From Gammaproteobacteria bacterium (GTDB lineage: Bacteria > Pseudomonadota > Gammaproteobacteria > Eutrophobiales > Eutrophobiaceae), in NCBI GenBank assembly GCA_012103475.1, contig WLWS01000002.1, positions 485,234 through 549,233 on the forward strand: DNA of 64,000 nt, read 5' to 3'. The notes under the pieces were generated by a model. The model worked only from the letters and a program-made list of their open reading frames with translations, was not told where the DNA came from and searched no databases. The number at the start of each line of letters is the position of its first letter. Within the stretch, counting starts at the first letter, position 1. Position numbers and translations under genes: made by a program. This document shows positions 43,967-56,299 of the stretch, in pieces.

Positions 43967-44197
43967 ATGAATGGCTGGTTAGAGGTCGCCAGACGACCAC
44001 AGGTTTATCGCCGCTCTCGACGTGTTGCACTCTTAGTCGGGACAATACTGGTAGGGATCAATTATTTTGACCGCATACTAATCGGTAATGTGGGCGGAAT
44101 TGATTTAGTAAAAATGTTATTAACTTATTGCGTTCCTTTTTGCGTTTCGACACACGCTTCAGTGAGTGCAATTATTGAGCAGGAGAAAGGAAACTAG
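43967..44197 (+). CDS. nrtS: NrtS-like nitrate/nitrite transporter
   Basis: A 76-aa small membrane protein with two hydrophobic segments, RRVALLVGTILVGINYFDRIL and MLLTYCVPFCVSTHASVSAI. The pattern AL.VGTIL..IN..D and YCVPF.VSTH(A)S..A matches NrtS, a small nitrate/nitrite transporter of cyanobacteria and proteobacteria. It ends one base before the Tag gene's start (44199). Assignment rests on this short pattern, so confidence is moderate. No nitrate reductase genes are seen nearby. Confidence 0.65.
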   Translation: MNGWLEVARRPQVYRRSRRVALLVGTILVGINYFDRILIGNVGGIDLVKMLLTYCVPFCVSTHASVSAIIEQEKGN

Positions 44198-44198
44198 A

Positions 44199-44771
44199 AT
44201 GAAAAGGTGTGACTGGGCGGGAGATGATCCGATTTATCAGAGATATCATGACAAGGAATGGGGCGTGCCTTTGCACAACGATCGCAAATTATTTGAATTT
44301 CTCATCCTGGAAGGCGCACAGGCGGGTTTAAGCTGGATAACCGTTCTTAAAAAAAGACCGGCCTATCGAGAAGCTTTCGACAAGTTTGATTACAACAAAG
44401 TGGCCCTTTATAAAGAAGCCAAAGTAAAACAGTTACTGAATAACCCCGGTATTATCCGTAATCAACTAAAAATCCGCTCGGCAATTCGAAATGCCGGCGC
44501 CTTTATAGGAGTCAGAAAGGAATTTGGTACCTTTAATAAATACATCTGGGGCTTTGTTGAACACAGTCCGATACAAAACACCTGCCGGACAATGTCCGAT
44601 GTACCGGGCAAAACAGAATTGTCCGATATAATTTCCAAAGACCTGAAAGCCAGAGGCTTTAATTTTGTCGGATCAACAATCGTCTATGCCTTTATGCAGG
44701 CAACAGGTATGGTTAATGATCACACAAAAGATTGTTTCCGCTATCGAGAAGTTAAAAAGTTATCAAGCTAG
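44199..44771 (+). CDS. tag: DNA-3-methyladenine glycosylase I
   Basis: A 190-aa base-excision glycosylase that removes 3-methyladenine. Typical motifs are RCDWAGDDPIYQRYHDKEWGVPLHND at the N-terminus, FEFLILEGAQAGLSWITVLKKR, YKEAKVKQLLNNPGIIRNQLKI and the C-terminal FVGSTIVYAFMQATGMVNDHTKDCF with the zinc His/Cys. Start ATG 44199 immediately follows nrtS; the zinc site Cys at position 4 supports this start. Confidence 0.93.
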   Translation: MKRCDWAGDDPIYQRYHDKEWGVPLHNDRKLFEFLILEGAQAGLSWITVLKKRPAYREAFDKFDYNKVALYKEAKVKQLLNNPGIIRNQLKIRSAIRNAGAFIGVRKEFGTFNKYIWGFVEHSPIQNTCRTMSDVPGKTELSDIISKDLKARGFNFVGSTIVYAFMQATGMVNDHTKDCFRYREVKKLSS

Positions 44772-44780
44772 GAGAGAGTG

Positions 44781-44981
44781 TTGCCATACGTAAATATCAA
44801 AATCACCAATGAAGGTGTCACAAAAGCACAAAAACAGGAATTAATCGCCGGCGCGACAAAGTTACTGGTTGATGTGTTAGGCAAGAATCCCGCAACCACA
44901 ATAGTGATAATTGATGAAGTAGGAACAGATAACTGGGGTATCGCTGGCGAGCAGGTAACAGAATTAAGAAAAAAACAATAA
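44781..44981 (+). CDS. 4-oxalocrotonate tautomerase family protein
   Basis: A 66-aa 4-OT subunit. The catalytic residue in the family is the N-terminal proline, exposed after Met removal. Here TTG 44781 followed directly by Pro (PYVNIKITNEGVT) gives that arrangement, and AGGAG lies 6 bases upstream. The GTG at 44778 would put Leu between Met and Pro and is therefore rejected. Further family residues are VLGKNPATTIVIIDEV and WGI. The substrate is unknown. It is 9 bases after tag. Confidence 0.82.
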   Translation: MPYVNIKITNEGVTKAQKQELIAGATKLLVDVLGKNPATTIVIIDEVGTDNWGIAGEQVTELRKKQ

Positions 44982-44994
44982 GGATACAGCAAAG

Positions 44995-45561
44995 ATGCAG
45001 AACGAAGTGAAATTGGATGAAGAAACAACTGAGGTAATCTCCCGTTTTTTTCGACGTTATGAAATACGTTCACTTGCCGTTAGTAAAGGTCTGGGAATAA
45101 CCAACCAAACCGAAATTAGCGATATCACTATGCATCTGATCAATGATGCGGCAAAACCAGAATCTGATTACCTGGTTGAGTTCAAACTTCAGAGAGAATG
45201 TGCAGACATACATCACTATCTGAAATCCATTCAAAGTGAGCCGACATTCTCCATTGAGTTGGATTCTGCTCTTTCGAAGAAAGAAAGCCAGTCAATAAAA
45301 GAAAAGCTCAATTCATTTGTTGATTTAATTCGGGAACGGGTAAAAAGCGCATTAAAAGAACAGCAGGTGCAGAATATCACTTACGTAGGCAATACCTTCA
45401 TTCTAAACAATTCGACAAAATTCAAAGTTCTAAGTGATGAAGGCGAGGGCAGACTAAATATCGAAGTGCTAACAAAAGACAAACCACTGGACGCCCTGCT
45501 TACTGCTAGCGGACTACTTGACGGTCTCTATCTTGGATCTATTAAACTTGCGGAGAGTTAA
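44995..45561 (+). CDS. Hypothetical protein, 188 aa
   Basis: I do not recognise this protein. It is acidic and mostly helical at the N-terminus with no signal peptide. It has a possible helical part near residues 60-120 (KLQRECADIHHYL, KKESQSIKEKLNSFVDLIRERVKSALKE) and a more beta-like C-terminus (NITYVGNTFILNNSTKF). The gene begins 13 bases after the tautomerase gene and is probably co-transcribed with it. Confidence 0.6.
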   Translation: MQNEVKLDEETTEVISRFFRRYEIRSLAVSKGLGITNQTEISDITMHLINDAAKPESDYLVEFKLQRECADIHHYLKSIQSEPTFSIELDSALSKKESQSIKEKLNSFVDLIRERVKSALKEQQVQNITYVGNTFILNNSTKFKVLSDEGEGRLNIEVLTKDKPLDALLTASGLLDGLYLGSIKLAES

Positions 45562-45564
45562 GTC

Positions 45565-45774
45565 TCAATTAGATCCTGGATTAATTTCGATAAAAGCGGC
45601 ACCAACGTAATTCAAAATATCACGCTCATGAAAATATTGGAGTCTAAGTCTTTTTGAGGCATGTTTGAGTAGATGTACATAAAACATATCTGGTTTCGCT
45701 CCTTCAGTCGTATATTTTTCATATAATGAGTCTATTTCTTTATCCAGTCGCTCCCATTCCGATTGATTTGCCAT
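45565..45774 (-). CDS. Hypothetical small protein, 69 aa
   Basis: An unknown acidic protein of 69 aa (starts MANQSEWERLDKEIDSLYEKY) with no membrane segment. It faces the end of the preceding gene, 3 bases away, and a GGAGGC ribosome site lies at about 45780-45785 on the minus strand. I cannot assign a function. Confidence 0.55.
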   Translation of the reverse strand: MANQSEWERLDKEIDSLYEKYTTEGAKPDMFYVHLLKHASKRLRLQYFHERDILNYVGAAFIEINPGSN

Positions 45775-46090
45775 TTATTGGCCTCCTATAATCTAGACGA
45801 AAGAGTAAATTATACATGACATGATTCTAATAAATTGTGCGATTTATCACATAGGATAATAATTTACTCCACTTTATTGCTCAATGGGGTCGATGACTGG
45901 ATAATCTATTTACGATCCAAAATATCGGTAATTCGAATCCTTTCGAGAGCGCTATACAAAACAATCAATTACATTTAGTATTTTTTCTCTAATTCTAAAG
46001 TTGAATATGTTTTGCTTGCTATTTCCCTATTATTTCCTCAGATGTAGGTAATTTTCCCAGAGAAAATATCCTAATGATCAGCTAGATTGA
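45775..46090. other. AT-rich intergenic stretch
   Basis: About 300 bases without a recognisable gene. All six frames have frequent stops. It precedes the transposase remnant and is lower in GC than the neighbouring genes. I see no repeats or RNA gene in it. Confidence 0.5.
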
Positions 46091-46212
46091 TTAAAGAATT
46101 ATTTTGATATTGTTGAAAAATTTATTAATACAACGAAGAACGACCAGACGATTCAATCGGAGACTTAACCCCAAGTGAATATCTGAAGTGTATATGTCGC
46201 AGGAAAATTTAA
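46091..46212 (+). mobile_element. IS3-family transposase C-terminal remnant
   Basis: Reading 46129-46212 gives YNEERPDDSIGDLTPSEYL followed by a stop. This is the conserved C-terminus of IS3-family OrfB transposases (YN..RPH.SLG.LTP.EY). Just upstream, in a frame one base off, 46100-46129 gives YFDIVEKFIN, which fits the preceding family segment. Further upstream both frames have stops. So this is a decayed fragment, with no terminal inverted repeats found by eye. Confidence 0.7.
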
Positions 46213-46338
46213 ATTAGATCTAGAATCAAAAAAAAAGAGGGATTACAGAAGGAAGTACGAAAGCTCACGCGTAAACTAAAAAGTGATTGATTACCCCATT
46301 TGGTGTAAAGACAAGCTCCAGCTTAACGAGTACACTCC

Positions 46339-46370
46339 GTCCCGCGGTATTAATTGTCCCGCAGTATTAA
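46339..46370. repeat. Direct repeat pair, 15 bp, period 17
   Basis: GTCCCGCGGTATTAA at 46339-46353 and GTCCCGCAGTATTAA at 46356-46370 differ at one base. They immediately precede the terminator hairpin. Purpose unknown; a binding site or remnant of a duplicated segment are options. Confidence 0.7.
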
Positions 46371-46376
46371 CATTTC

Positions 46377-46413
46377 AAAGCCCCTGTGATTCTGATTGCT
46401 GGGGCTTTTTTTT
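46377..46413 (+). terminator. Rho-independent terminator without an adjacent gene
   Basis: AAAGCCCC at 46377-46384 pairs with GGGGCTTT at 46401-46408 around a 16-base loop, followed by a run of T. No plus-strand coding region ends near it; the closest lies over 800 bases upstream. It may end a small RNA or an old gene. Confidence 0.75.
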
Positions 46414-46585
46414 ATGGATGACGTTCAAAAAACTAATGGGGTCTCAGTAGTAATATTTTTGCGATTTCATGGGCTATACTTAAGACTATGAGTATTAATA
46501 GTATTATCAAAGATAGGTTGCTCCTTGCGTTCGAACTATACGCCACAGATTCCAGCTAGAAACTGTTAGATTTTGAAAAGAAATC

Positions 46586-46783
46586 ATGCCTACGAAAACA
46601 GTACAAGAATTACATAATTCAGAAGAGACTAGAAAGCTCGAAATATTTGAGAGGGTTGATGGATTATTTGAATTTGATGATCCTAAATATAGTGATGAGA
46701 AGTCATGCTGATTTCCTTCGGGAAAATATTCAATCGGTGTATTTCAAACAAAGGAGGATGCTTTGTTGGAAGCAAAGGGCTAG
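46586..46783 (+). pseudogene. Small ORF of 65 codons interrupted by in-frame TGA
   Basis: ATG 46586 opens a reading frame of 41 codons (starting MPTKTVQELHNSEETRKLEI), then TGA at 46709-46711, then 23 further codons in the same frame (FPSGKYSIGVFQTKEDALLEAKG) to TAG 46781. If TGA were TGG (Trp) this would be one small protein of 65 aa. I do not recognise the protein. Most simply it is a small gene with a nonsense mutation. Confidence 0.45.
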
Positions 46784-46830
46784 TCTTATGGCTCCGAAAA
46801 ATGGAAAGTAATATAATCTAACAAGTGACT

Positions 46831-47229
46831 ATGCTTACAGGTCAAGTTATCAATAAGTGGCGTAGCCTCATAAAAGATGGCGATATGGATGCCTTGTCGT
46901 CTCTACTTTCCGATAAAGTCATCTTCCATTCTCCGGTTGTTTATACACCGCAAATCGGAAAGGAAGTTACAGGGAAGTATTTGGCTGCAGCTTTCAACGT
47001 CCTCGTCAACGACACATTCAATTATATTCGTGAAATCGCGTGGGAGCGAGAAGCTATGTTGGAATTTGAAGTGGAATTGGACGGGATTGCTATTAACGGA
47101 GTAGATATTATTTCATGGGATGAGAATAATCAGATCGTGGATTTCAAAGTCATGATTAGACCATTAAAAGCAATTAATATAATTCATGAGAAGATGATGG
47201 AAGAACTGCAAAGAAGCAAAAAGAAATAA
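46831..47229 (+). CDS. SnoaL/NTF2-like domain protein
   Basis: A 132-aa single-domain protein of the NTF2-like/SnoaL fold. Signs are WRSLIKDGDMDALSSLLSDKVIFHSPVV at the N-terminus (the typical helix-strand opening), followed by the repeated strand pattern MLEFEVELDGIAINGVDIISWDENNQIVDFKVMIRPL, ending with a charged helix. Such proteins are often small cone-shaped binding or isomerase folds. Start ATG 46831; GTG 46825 is two codons earlier. Substrate is unknown. Confidence 0.65.
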   Translation: MLTGQVINKWRSLIKDGDMDALSSLLSDKVIFHSPVVYTPQIGKEVTGKYLAAAFNVLVNDTFNYIREIAWEREAMLEFEVELDGIAINGVDIISWDENNQIVDFKVMIRPLKAINIIHEKMMEELQRSKKK

Positions 47230-47517
47230 GTAAAAGGTATTGAAATTAACATATGATGTTATCGTCGTATTTTTGCTATTTAATTGATTTATGAGCTGGA
47301 TTTTAACTTTAAAGCCAATGGCATCAATCGGATTGGATTTTAATGCCCTTACTGGGCACTTTCAAAGAAAAATATATAAGCAAAATAAACTATGAGTGTC
47401 TAGGTAAGTTATTGATTATCAGAGGTAGCAAAGAATGGACTTGAGATTTCAAACTCAGCATTGTATATGACGAATTGGTCAACATGTATATAGCAACTTA
47501 ATTAAACGAATTAGACA
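47230..47517. other. AT-rich gap between SnoaL-like gene and small minus-strand genes
   Basis: About 290 bases with no recognised gene. One short hairpin, TGCCC/GGGCA at about 47342-47358, is visible without a T-run, so it is weak as a terminator. Nothing else stands out. Confidence 0.4.
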
Positions 47518-47733
47518 TTATTGAGTGTCTACAAAGTCGCCGTCATAGAATTTCCCTGCTGTTTCCAACACTTGCTCTTTAGTCAGCCCTAGATGTTTCA
47601 AGAATTTTACCCCGGCCTCTAGACATTTAAGTGAAACGAAATGCTGGCTATATCCTGCTAATATTGTGGCATCGCATATATAACCTAGTTCAAAATCAAA
47701 TATTTCATGTGTCAACTGTTCATTTCTGCTCAT
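47518..47733 (-). CDS. Hypothetical small protein, 71 aa
   Basis: An unrecognised small helical protein (SLKCLEAGVKFLKHLGLTKEQVLETAGKFY in the C-terminal part). It resembles the upstream gene product in length and in the V.S..L...I.FLK.L....E...T pattern. No signal peptide. Lies 17 bases after the upstream gene, so likely co-transcribed. Confidence 0.5.
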   Translation of the reverse strand: MSRNEQLTHEIFDFELGYICDATILAGYSQHFVSLKCLEAGVKFLKHLGLTKEQVLETAGKFYDGDFVDTQ

Positions 47734-47750
47734 ATCGAAATTCCAGTAAT

Positions 47751-47981
47751 TTAGTGAGACGATGCTTTGAATTCATCGTGTTGTTTTAGTAAAGCCTTAA
47801 CAGTGGTTATTATTTCTTCGTTCTTCGAATTATCTAATTTTAGGAAATAGATTGCTTGACCTAGCATATGGGAGGCAACCATTGCTCTTGTGAGTCCTAT
47901 TTGTTCAAAAAGACGAATATGATTAAATAATTTATCTTTCATTAGTCTCATTAGGTCGTCGAGCTCTTTGTTTTCGATCAT
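47751..47981 (-). CDS. Hypothetical small protein, 76 aa
   Basis: An unrecognised small helical protein (MIENKELDDLMRLMKDKLF, then GLTRAMVASHMLGQAIYFLKLD). Its C-terminal half is similar to that of the next gene downstream, so the two may be tandem paralogues. An ATT-rich gap separates it from the GST-like gene. Confidence 0.5.
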   Translation of the reverse strand: MIENKELDDLMRLMKDKLFNHIRLFEQIGLTRAMVASHMLGQAIYFLKLDNSKNEEIITTVKALLKQHDEFKASSH

Positions 47982-48004
47982 TGTTAAATCTCCAAATTAA
48001 GAAA

Positions 48005-48706
48005 TCACATTGAATAGTATTCCTTTTGTAACCTGCTGGTAAACTTGACTAGATTATCAAAAGACCTCGCAACATCATTTAGTTTGCAATTCATTTGAGG
48101 GACGATCATCTCTGCCAGAAATGCAAAGGCGGTCACGTCAAGTGTCGTAGGCTTATCGCTTAAAAAATACTGTTTGTTGCCGAGGTAATCAGATAGCGCC
48201 TGTATATCTTTCTGCGCGATTTCCAGCAACTCTTGTTCGCTGTGTCGCCCCAAACCTTGCAGGAACAGAGTTTTCTTTACACTTCGTCTTGCCATTGCCG
48301 GAACCAGAGTTTTGAGGGGCTGTGGCATGTTGCCAAAGAACTCTTGCTTAATATCTGGCCAAAGTTCGCCTAGCCAACGTGATTGTACGATGCACCAATA
48401 CAGATTTTCGTCCATCATTTTGATAAAAGCGCGGGAGACGGCTTTTTGTTCGGGGCTCAATCCGGCGTCGAGTGAGTCACCGTGCTTATCTTTCAGATAG
48501 TCGATAATGAAATTGGAATCGCCAATGGCTTTACCGTCATCAACAATGTAAGGCAATTTATGTTTGGGAGACTCGCCAACGAATTTAACACCGGCCTCAG
48601 TTTTAAATTCAAGGCCACAGGCGCGCAGATAACAATCTACTTTCAGACAGAAAGGGCTCGGATCAGAAAGACCTTGAAAAGGACCGAAGTGATAAAGGGT
48701 AATCAT
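48005..48706 (-). CDS. GST-fold protein, Failed-axon-connections/metaxin type
   Basis: A 233-aa glutathione-S-transferase-fold protein. The N-terminal thioredoxin-like domain starts ITLYHFGPFQGLSDPSPFCLKVDCYLRACGL, with LPYIVDDGKAIGDSNFIIDYL typical of the FAX/metaxin subgroup; an alpha-helical C-terminal domain follows (ALSDYLGNKQYFLSDKPTTLDVTAFAFLAEMI). These proteins are found in bacteria, fungi and animals and their activity is mostly untested. It follows fhs by 18 bases on the same strand, so perhaps co-transcribed. Confidence 0.8.
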   Translation of the reverse strand: MITLYHFGPFQGLSDPSPFCLKVDCYLRACGLEFKTEAGVKFVGESPKHKLPYIVDDGKAIGDSNFIIDYLKDKHGDSLDAGLSPEQKAVSRAFIKMMDENLYWCIVQSRWLGELWPDIKQEFFGNMPQPLKTLVPAMARRSVKKTLFLQGLGRHSEQELLEIAQKDIQALSDYLGNKQYFLSDKPTTLDVTAFAFLAEMIVPQMNCKLNDVARSFDNLVKFTSRLQKEYYSM

Positions 48707-48723
48707 GCTCGGCTGCCTCCTTG

Positions 48724-50397
48724 TTAGAAAAGCCCGGTTATGTTTCCGCTTTCGTCGACGTCAATATTTTCTGCAGCCGGCACTTTCGGTAAGCCCGGCA
48801 TGGTCATCATGTTACCGGCAATGGCAACGATAAATCCAGCTCCATTGGACAAACGTACTTCACTGATTTCGATAGTATGCCCACTTGGTGCGCCCCTTAC
48901 AGTTGCATCCGAGCTGAAAGACATCTGCGTTTTTGCCATGCAGACTGGAAAATCCGGGTAATTTTTACTCAGCTTATCGATTTCGGCCTTGACCTTGGGG
49001 CTGGCGGTAACCTGACCTGCGCCGTAAATTTTGCTGGCGATGGTTTCAATTTTTTCCCAGAGACTGGCTTTATCCTCATAAACATAGCGATGGCTGCCAG
49101 GCTTGTTGTCAACGATATCGCTTACTGCTCTGGCCAGTTCGTCCGCACCGGCACCGCCGTCGGCCCAGTGTTTTGAGATAACCGCTTTTGCACCTAGCGA
49201 ATCCACCTTGTCCTGTAATAACTTTACTTCTGCATCGGTGTCTGCAGTGAAGTGATTGATACAGACAACACAGGGTAGGCCGTAGTTTTCCTGAATGTTG
49301 TTGAGGTGACGTTCAAGATTAACCATTCCTTTCTCAAGTGCGTCCAGGTTTTCATTGTTTAGCTCTGCTTTATCAACACCTCCGTGATATTTAAGTGCTC
49401 TGACAGTAGCGACAAGAACCACGGCTGCTGGATTCAAACCAGCTTTACGACATTTAATGTCTATGAATTTTTCCGCGCCCAGATCAGCACCGAATCCTGC
49501 CTCGGTAATGACGTAGTCAGCGAGTTTCAGCGCGGTCTGTGTCGCCGTCACACTGTTACACCCATGAGCTATGTTGGCGAAAGGACCACCATGGATGAGG
49601 GCAAGGTTATTTTCCAGTGTTTGAACCAGGTTTGGTTTGATGGCGTCTTTTAACAAGGCGGCCATGGCACCATGGGCTTTCAGGTCTCGGGCGAAAACCG
49701 GCTCCCGGTCACCTCTTGTGTAGCCGACGACAATATTTCCCAGACGTTCGCGTAAATCGGAAAGCGAGGTTGCCAGACAAAAAATTGCCATAACTTCCGA
49801 GGCCACCGTGATGTCATAACCATCTTCACGGGGAAAACCATTCGCCGTCCCGCCAAGAGAGACAACAACCTGACGCAATGCACGGTCATTCATGTCGACG
49901 ACACGTTTCCAGGCCAATAATCGTGGATCCAGATTCAGATTGTTACCGTGGTTAATATGATTGTCGATCATGGCAGAGAGCAAGTTATGTGCAGCACCAA
50001 TGGCGTGAAAATCCCCGGTGAAATGCAAGTTGATGTCTTCCATCGGTACAACCTGAGCATAGCCACCACCGGCTGCGCCGCCCTTGACACCAAAACAGGG
50101 GCCAAGCGAGGGTTCGCGCAGGCAAATCATGGTTTTTTTGCCAATACGATTCATGGCATCGCCAAGACCGACTGTCGTTGTAGTCTTACCTTCGCCAGCG
50201 GGCGTCGGGCTGATCGCCGTTGTCAGGATGAGTTTACCGTCAGGCTGATCAGACAAAGCATCAATGTAATCCAGCGACAGTTTGGCTTTGTAGTGACCAA
50301 AAGGCTCCAGATGATCGCTGTTGATGTTGTATTGTTCTTCAGCCAGATCGATGATGCGTTTTTTCTGGGCTTGTTGGGCAATTTCGATATCAGACAT
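48724..50397 (-). CDS. fhs: Formate--tetrahydrofolate ligase
   Basis: ATP-dependent formyl-THF synthetase of 557 aa, close to the usual 555-560. Motifs: [18 protein letters not shown] (P-loop, about 64-82), [55 protein letters not shown] and [19 protein letters not shown]. It supplies 10-formyl-THF for purine and fMet synthesis and links formate to one-carbon units. I chose ATG 50397 because GAGGA lies 9 bases before it; ATG 50406 is three codons earlier but sits on the ribosome site itself. Confidence 0.95.
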   Translation of the reverse strand: MSDIEIAQQAQKKRIIDLAEEQYNINSDHLEPFGHYKAKLSLDYIDALSDQPDGKLILTTAISPTPAGEGKTTTTVGLGDAMNRIGKKTMICLREPSLGPCFGVKGGAAGGGYAQVVPMEDINLHFTGDFHAIGAAHNLLSAMIDNHINHGNNLNLDPRLLAWKRVVDMNDRALRQVVVSLGGTANGFPREDGYDITVASEVMAIFCLATSLSDLRERLGNIVVGYTRGDREPVFARDLKAHGAMAALLKDAIKPNLVQTLENNLALIHGGPFANIAHGCNSVTATQTALKLADYVITEAGFGADLGAEKFIDIKCRKAGLNPAAVVLVATVRALKYHGGVDKAELNNENLDALEKGMVNLERHLNNIQENYGLPCVVCINHFTADTDAEVKLLQDKVDSLGAKAVISKHWADGGAGADELARAVSDIVDNKPGSHRYVYEDKASLWEKIETIASKIYGAGQVTASPKVKAEIDKLSKNYPDFPVCMAKTQMSFSSDATVRGAPSGHTIEISEVRLSNGAGFIVAIAGNMMTMPGLPKVPAAENIDVDESGNITGLF

Positions 50398-50571
50398 ACG
50401 GGACATTCCTCACAGTACGACCCCACTGCGCTCACAGTTGGCGACGGCGCTATTTTACGGGGAGTTAAAAAGAGTTCCTGAATTAATCTTGTTATAGTTC
50501 AGGTCATATTGCTTCACAATCTGCTCAGCATTCTAGCCTGATGTGAATAATTTCACTAATTTTGAAATGTT

Positions 50572-52332
50572 ATGCATAAAGTAATCGGGAAATTTAAATC
50601 TTATCTGGAAGCGACTCACGTTCAGCTGGCAGGCGCTCGTGGCAACTGGTTATTGGCTTTGCTGGGTCTGGTATCCGGCTTATTGGTTGGTGCTACGGTT
50701 ATCTCATTCAGGCTGACGATTGAAACGGTACAGGTTGCTTTTCTGCCCTCAGCCGATCCGGAAAACTATGAACTCCTGAGTATGCTCGAACGCTTTCTTT
50801 TGCCGCTCGGTGGGGGATTGCTGCTGGGCCTGTTGTTTTTCATTGTAGCGCGCGGGCAGTTACGGGTCGGTGTGATTCATGTTATGGAAAGGCTGGCCTA
50901 TCACGAAGGTCATTTGCTTTTGAAACCGGCATTAGTTCAGTTTTTTGCTGGCGCTCTGGCCATTGTTTCCGGTCATTCGGTGGGACGGGAAGGACCGAGT
51001 GTACATATAGGTGCTGCGGTAGCGAGCATCATGGGGCAACGTCTAGGCCTGCCCAATAACAGTATTCGAACTTTGGTCGCCTGCGGTGTTGCCGCCGCTA
51101 TTGCCGCCTCATTCAATACCCCGCTGGCCGGTGTGATATTTGCGATGGAAGTGGTGATGATGGAATACACCATAAGCGGTTTTACGCCGGTAATTCTGGC
51201 AGCAGTTAGCGCAACAACAATTAATCGGATGACATTCGGTAGTCTGCCGACATTTATTCCGCCGGAATTGTCGCTGCATACTTTCTGGGAACTGGCCGTG
51301 ATCGTAGTCATGGGAGTCGCCATTGGCGCAATTGCGGCGGGTTTTATCGTGAGCGTGAAATGGATCACCACTAAGGCACAGTCGATTCCTGTTATTTTGC
51401 GAATGAGCCTGGGGGGGCTGGCAGTCGGTTGTTGTGCCATTATCGCACCGCAGGTGATGGGTATCGGCTACGACACTGTCAATCAGGCTTTGTTTGGCGA
51501 TATGCTGGTGTGGACGCTGTTGCTGATTTTGCTCATGAAGCTGCTGGCGACAGCCTTTAGTATCGGTATGGGAATACCAGCTGGTCTGATTGGCCCGACA
51601 TTGTTTATGGGCGCCATGTTTGGAGCCGCGGTGGGCGGTTTTGTCCATATTTTCAATGTGGATGCCTCGCATCCCGGTCTGTACGCCATGCTAGGTATGG
51701 GGGCGATGATGGGAGCCTGTCTACAGGCACCGCTCGCGGCTTTATTGGCCTTGCTGGAGTTGACCGGCAATGTCGATATTATATTCCCCGGCATGCTGGC
51801 CATCATAAGCGCCAATCTGGCAGCAAAGGAATGGTTTGGTCAGGATTCTGTCTATCACGTGCAAATGCGTTCGATCGGGCTTGATTATCACAGCGATCCG
51901 GTTTCTCAGTCCTTACGACGACGGGCCGTGGGTTCGGTAATGAGCACATCGTTCAGTTTCTTAAACCCAACCATCCCCCGTCAGTTGGCAGAAACCATAT
52001 TGTCAGAAGAGCAGCCCGAATGGTTGATTATCAACAGAGACGAGGGCAAGTTACTCATGCTGGCTGCGGATCTGGCTCGTTATCTGGATAAGCTGGATGA
52101 TGATTTCGAACAGGAGCAGGGCATTGATCTCATGGAGATTCCCTCAAAACGTCTGGAAATGGCCTCTGTTCGACAGCAGTCGACGCTGCAACAGGCCTTT
52201 AAAGTTTTGAATGAGTCGGCTGCGGAAGCTTTGTTTGTAATTCGTCCACTCAGTTCGAATGCAGATCGAATCTACGGTATTGTCACACGGGAGCATATTG
52301 AAAAGAGTTACCGGGTGAGCCGGGCAGATTAA
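50572..52332 (+). CDS. clcA: ClC-type chloride channel/antiporter with CBS-like C-terminus
   Basis: A 586-aa ClC-family protein. Ion-selectivity motifs are GHSVGREGPSVHIGA (with the gating glutamate, about 133-147) and GMGIPAGLIGPTLFMGA; the first half carries VACGVAAAIAASFNTPLAGVIFAMEVV. The C-terminal 140 residues resemble a pair of CBS domains (MSTSFSFLNPTI, ALFVIRPLSSNADRIYGIVTREHI). Presence of the gating glutamate is compatible with a proton antiporter. It sits between fhs and pyrG. Confidence 0.9.
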   Translation: MHKVIGKFKSYLEATHVQLAGARGNWLLALLGLVSGLLVGATVISFRLTIETVQVAFLPSADPENYELLSMLERFLLPLGGGLLLGLLFFIVARGQLRVGVIHVMERLAYHEGHLLLKPALVQFFAGALAIVSGHSVGREGPSVHIGAAVASIMGQRLGLPNNSIRTLVACGVAAAIAASFNTPLAGVIFAMEVVMMEYTISGFTPVILAAVSATTINRMTFGSLPTFIPPELSLHTFWELAVIVVMGVAIGAIAAGFIVSVKWITTKAQSIPVILRMSLGGLAVGCCAIIAPQVMGIGYDTVNQALFGDMLVWTLLLILLMKLLATAFSIGMGIPAGLIGPTLFMGAMFGAAVGGFVHIFNVDASHPGLYAMLGMGAMMGACLQAPLAALLALLELTGNVDIIFPGMLAIISANLAAKEWFGQDSVYHVQMRSIGLDYHSDPVSQSLRRRAVGSVMSTSFSFLNPTIPRQLAETILSEEQPEWLIINRDEGKLLMLAADLARYLDKLDDDFEQEQGIDLMEIPSKRLEMASVRQQSTLQQAFKVLNESAAEALFVIRPLSSNADRIYGIVTREHIEKSYRVSRAD

Positions 52333-52492
52333 TTATCAACAGAGCTCAATTATTCCTGTTTTCGACGTGGAGCTGGGTGCCATAATCTGTTAGCATTCTC
52401 CGCCATTGTATGAGTCCTCATTTCACTCTTATTGAACCCGGCAACGGTTCCACAGAATCGATAAGAGTGGCTCCTCCAAAATTCGCTGTTAA

Positions 52493-56281
<3,789 letters not shown>

Positions 56282-56299
56282 ACCTTTTGAAAAAGACCG

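Noticed and set aside
46237..46290. Short lysine-rich frame KKEGLQKEVRKLTRKLKSD that could be a coiled-coil fragment of a transposase OrfA
   Set aside because: Only 18 codons, no start, preceded by stops; too little to separate from chance in an A-rich stretch.
46488..46559. 23-codon ATG frame (MSINSIIKDRLLLAFELYATDSS)
   Set aside because: Coding-like but too short, with no ribosome site and no match I recognise.
47342..47358. Short hairpin TGCCC/GGGCA after the SnoaL-like gene
   Set aside because: Only five base pairs and no T-run, so weak as a terminator.
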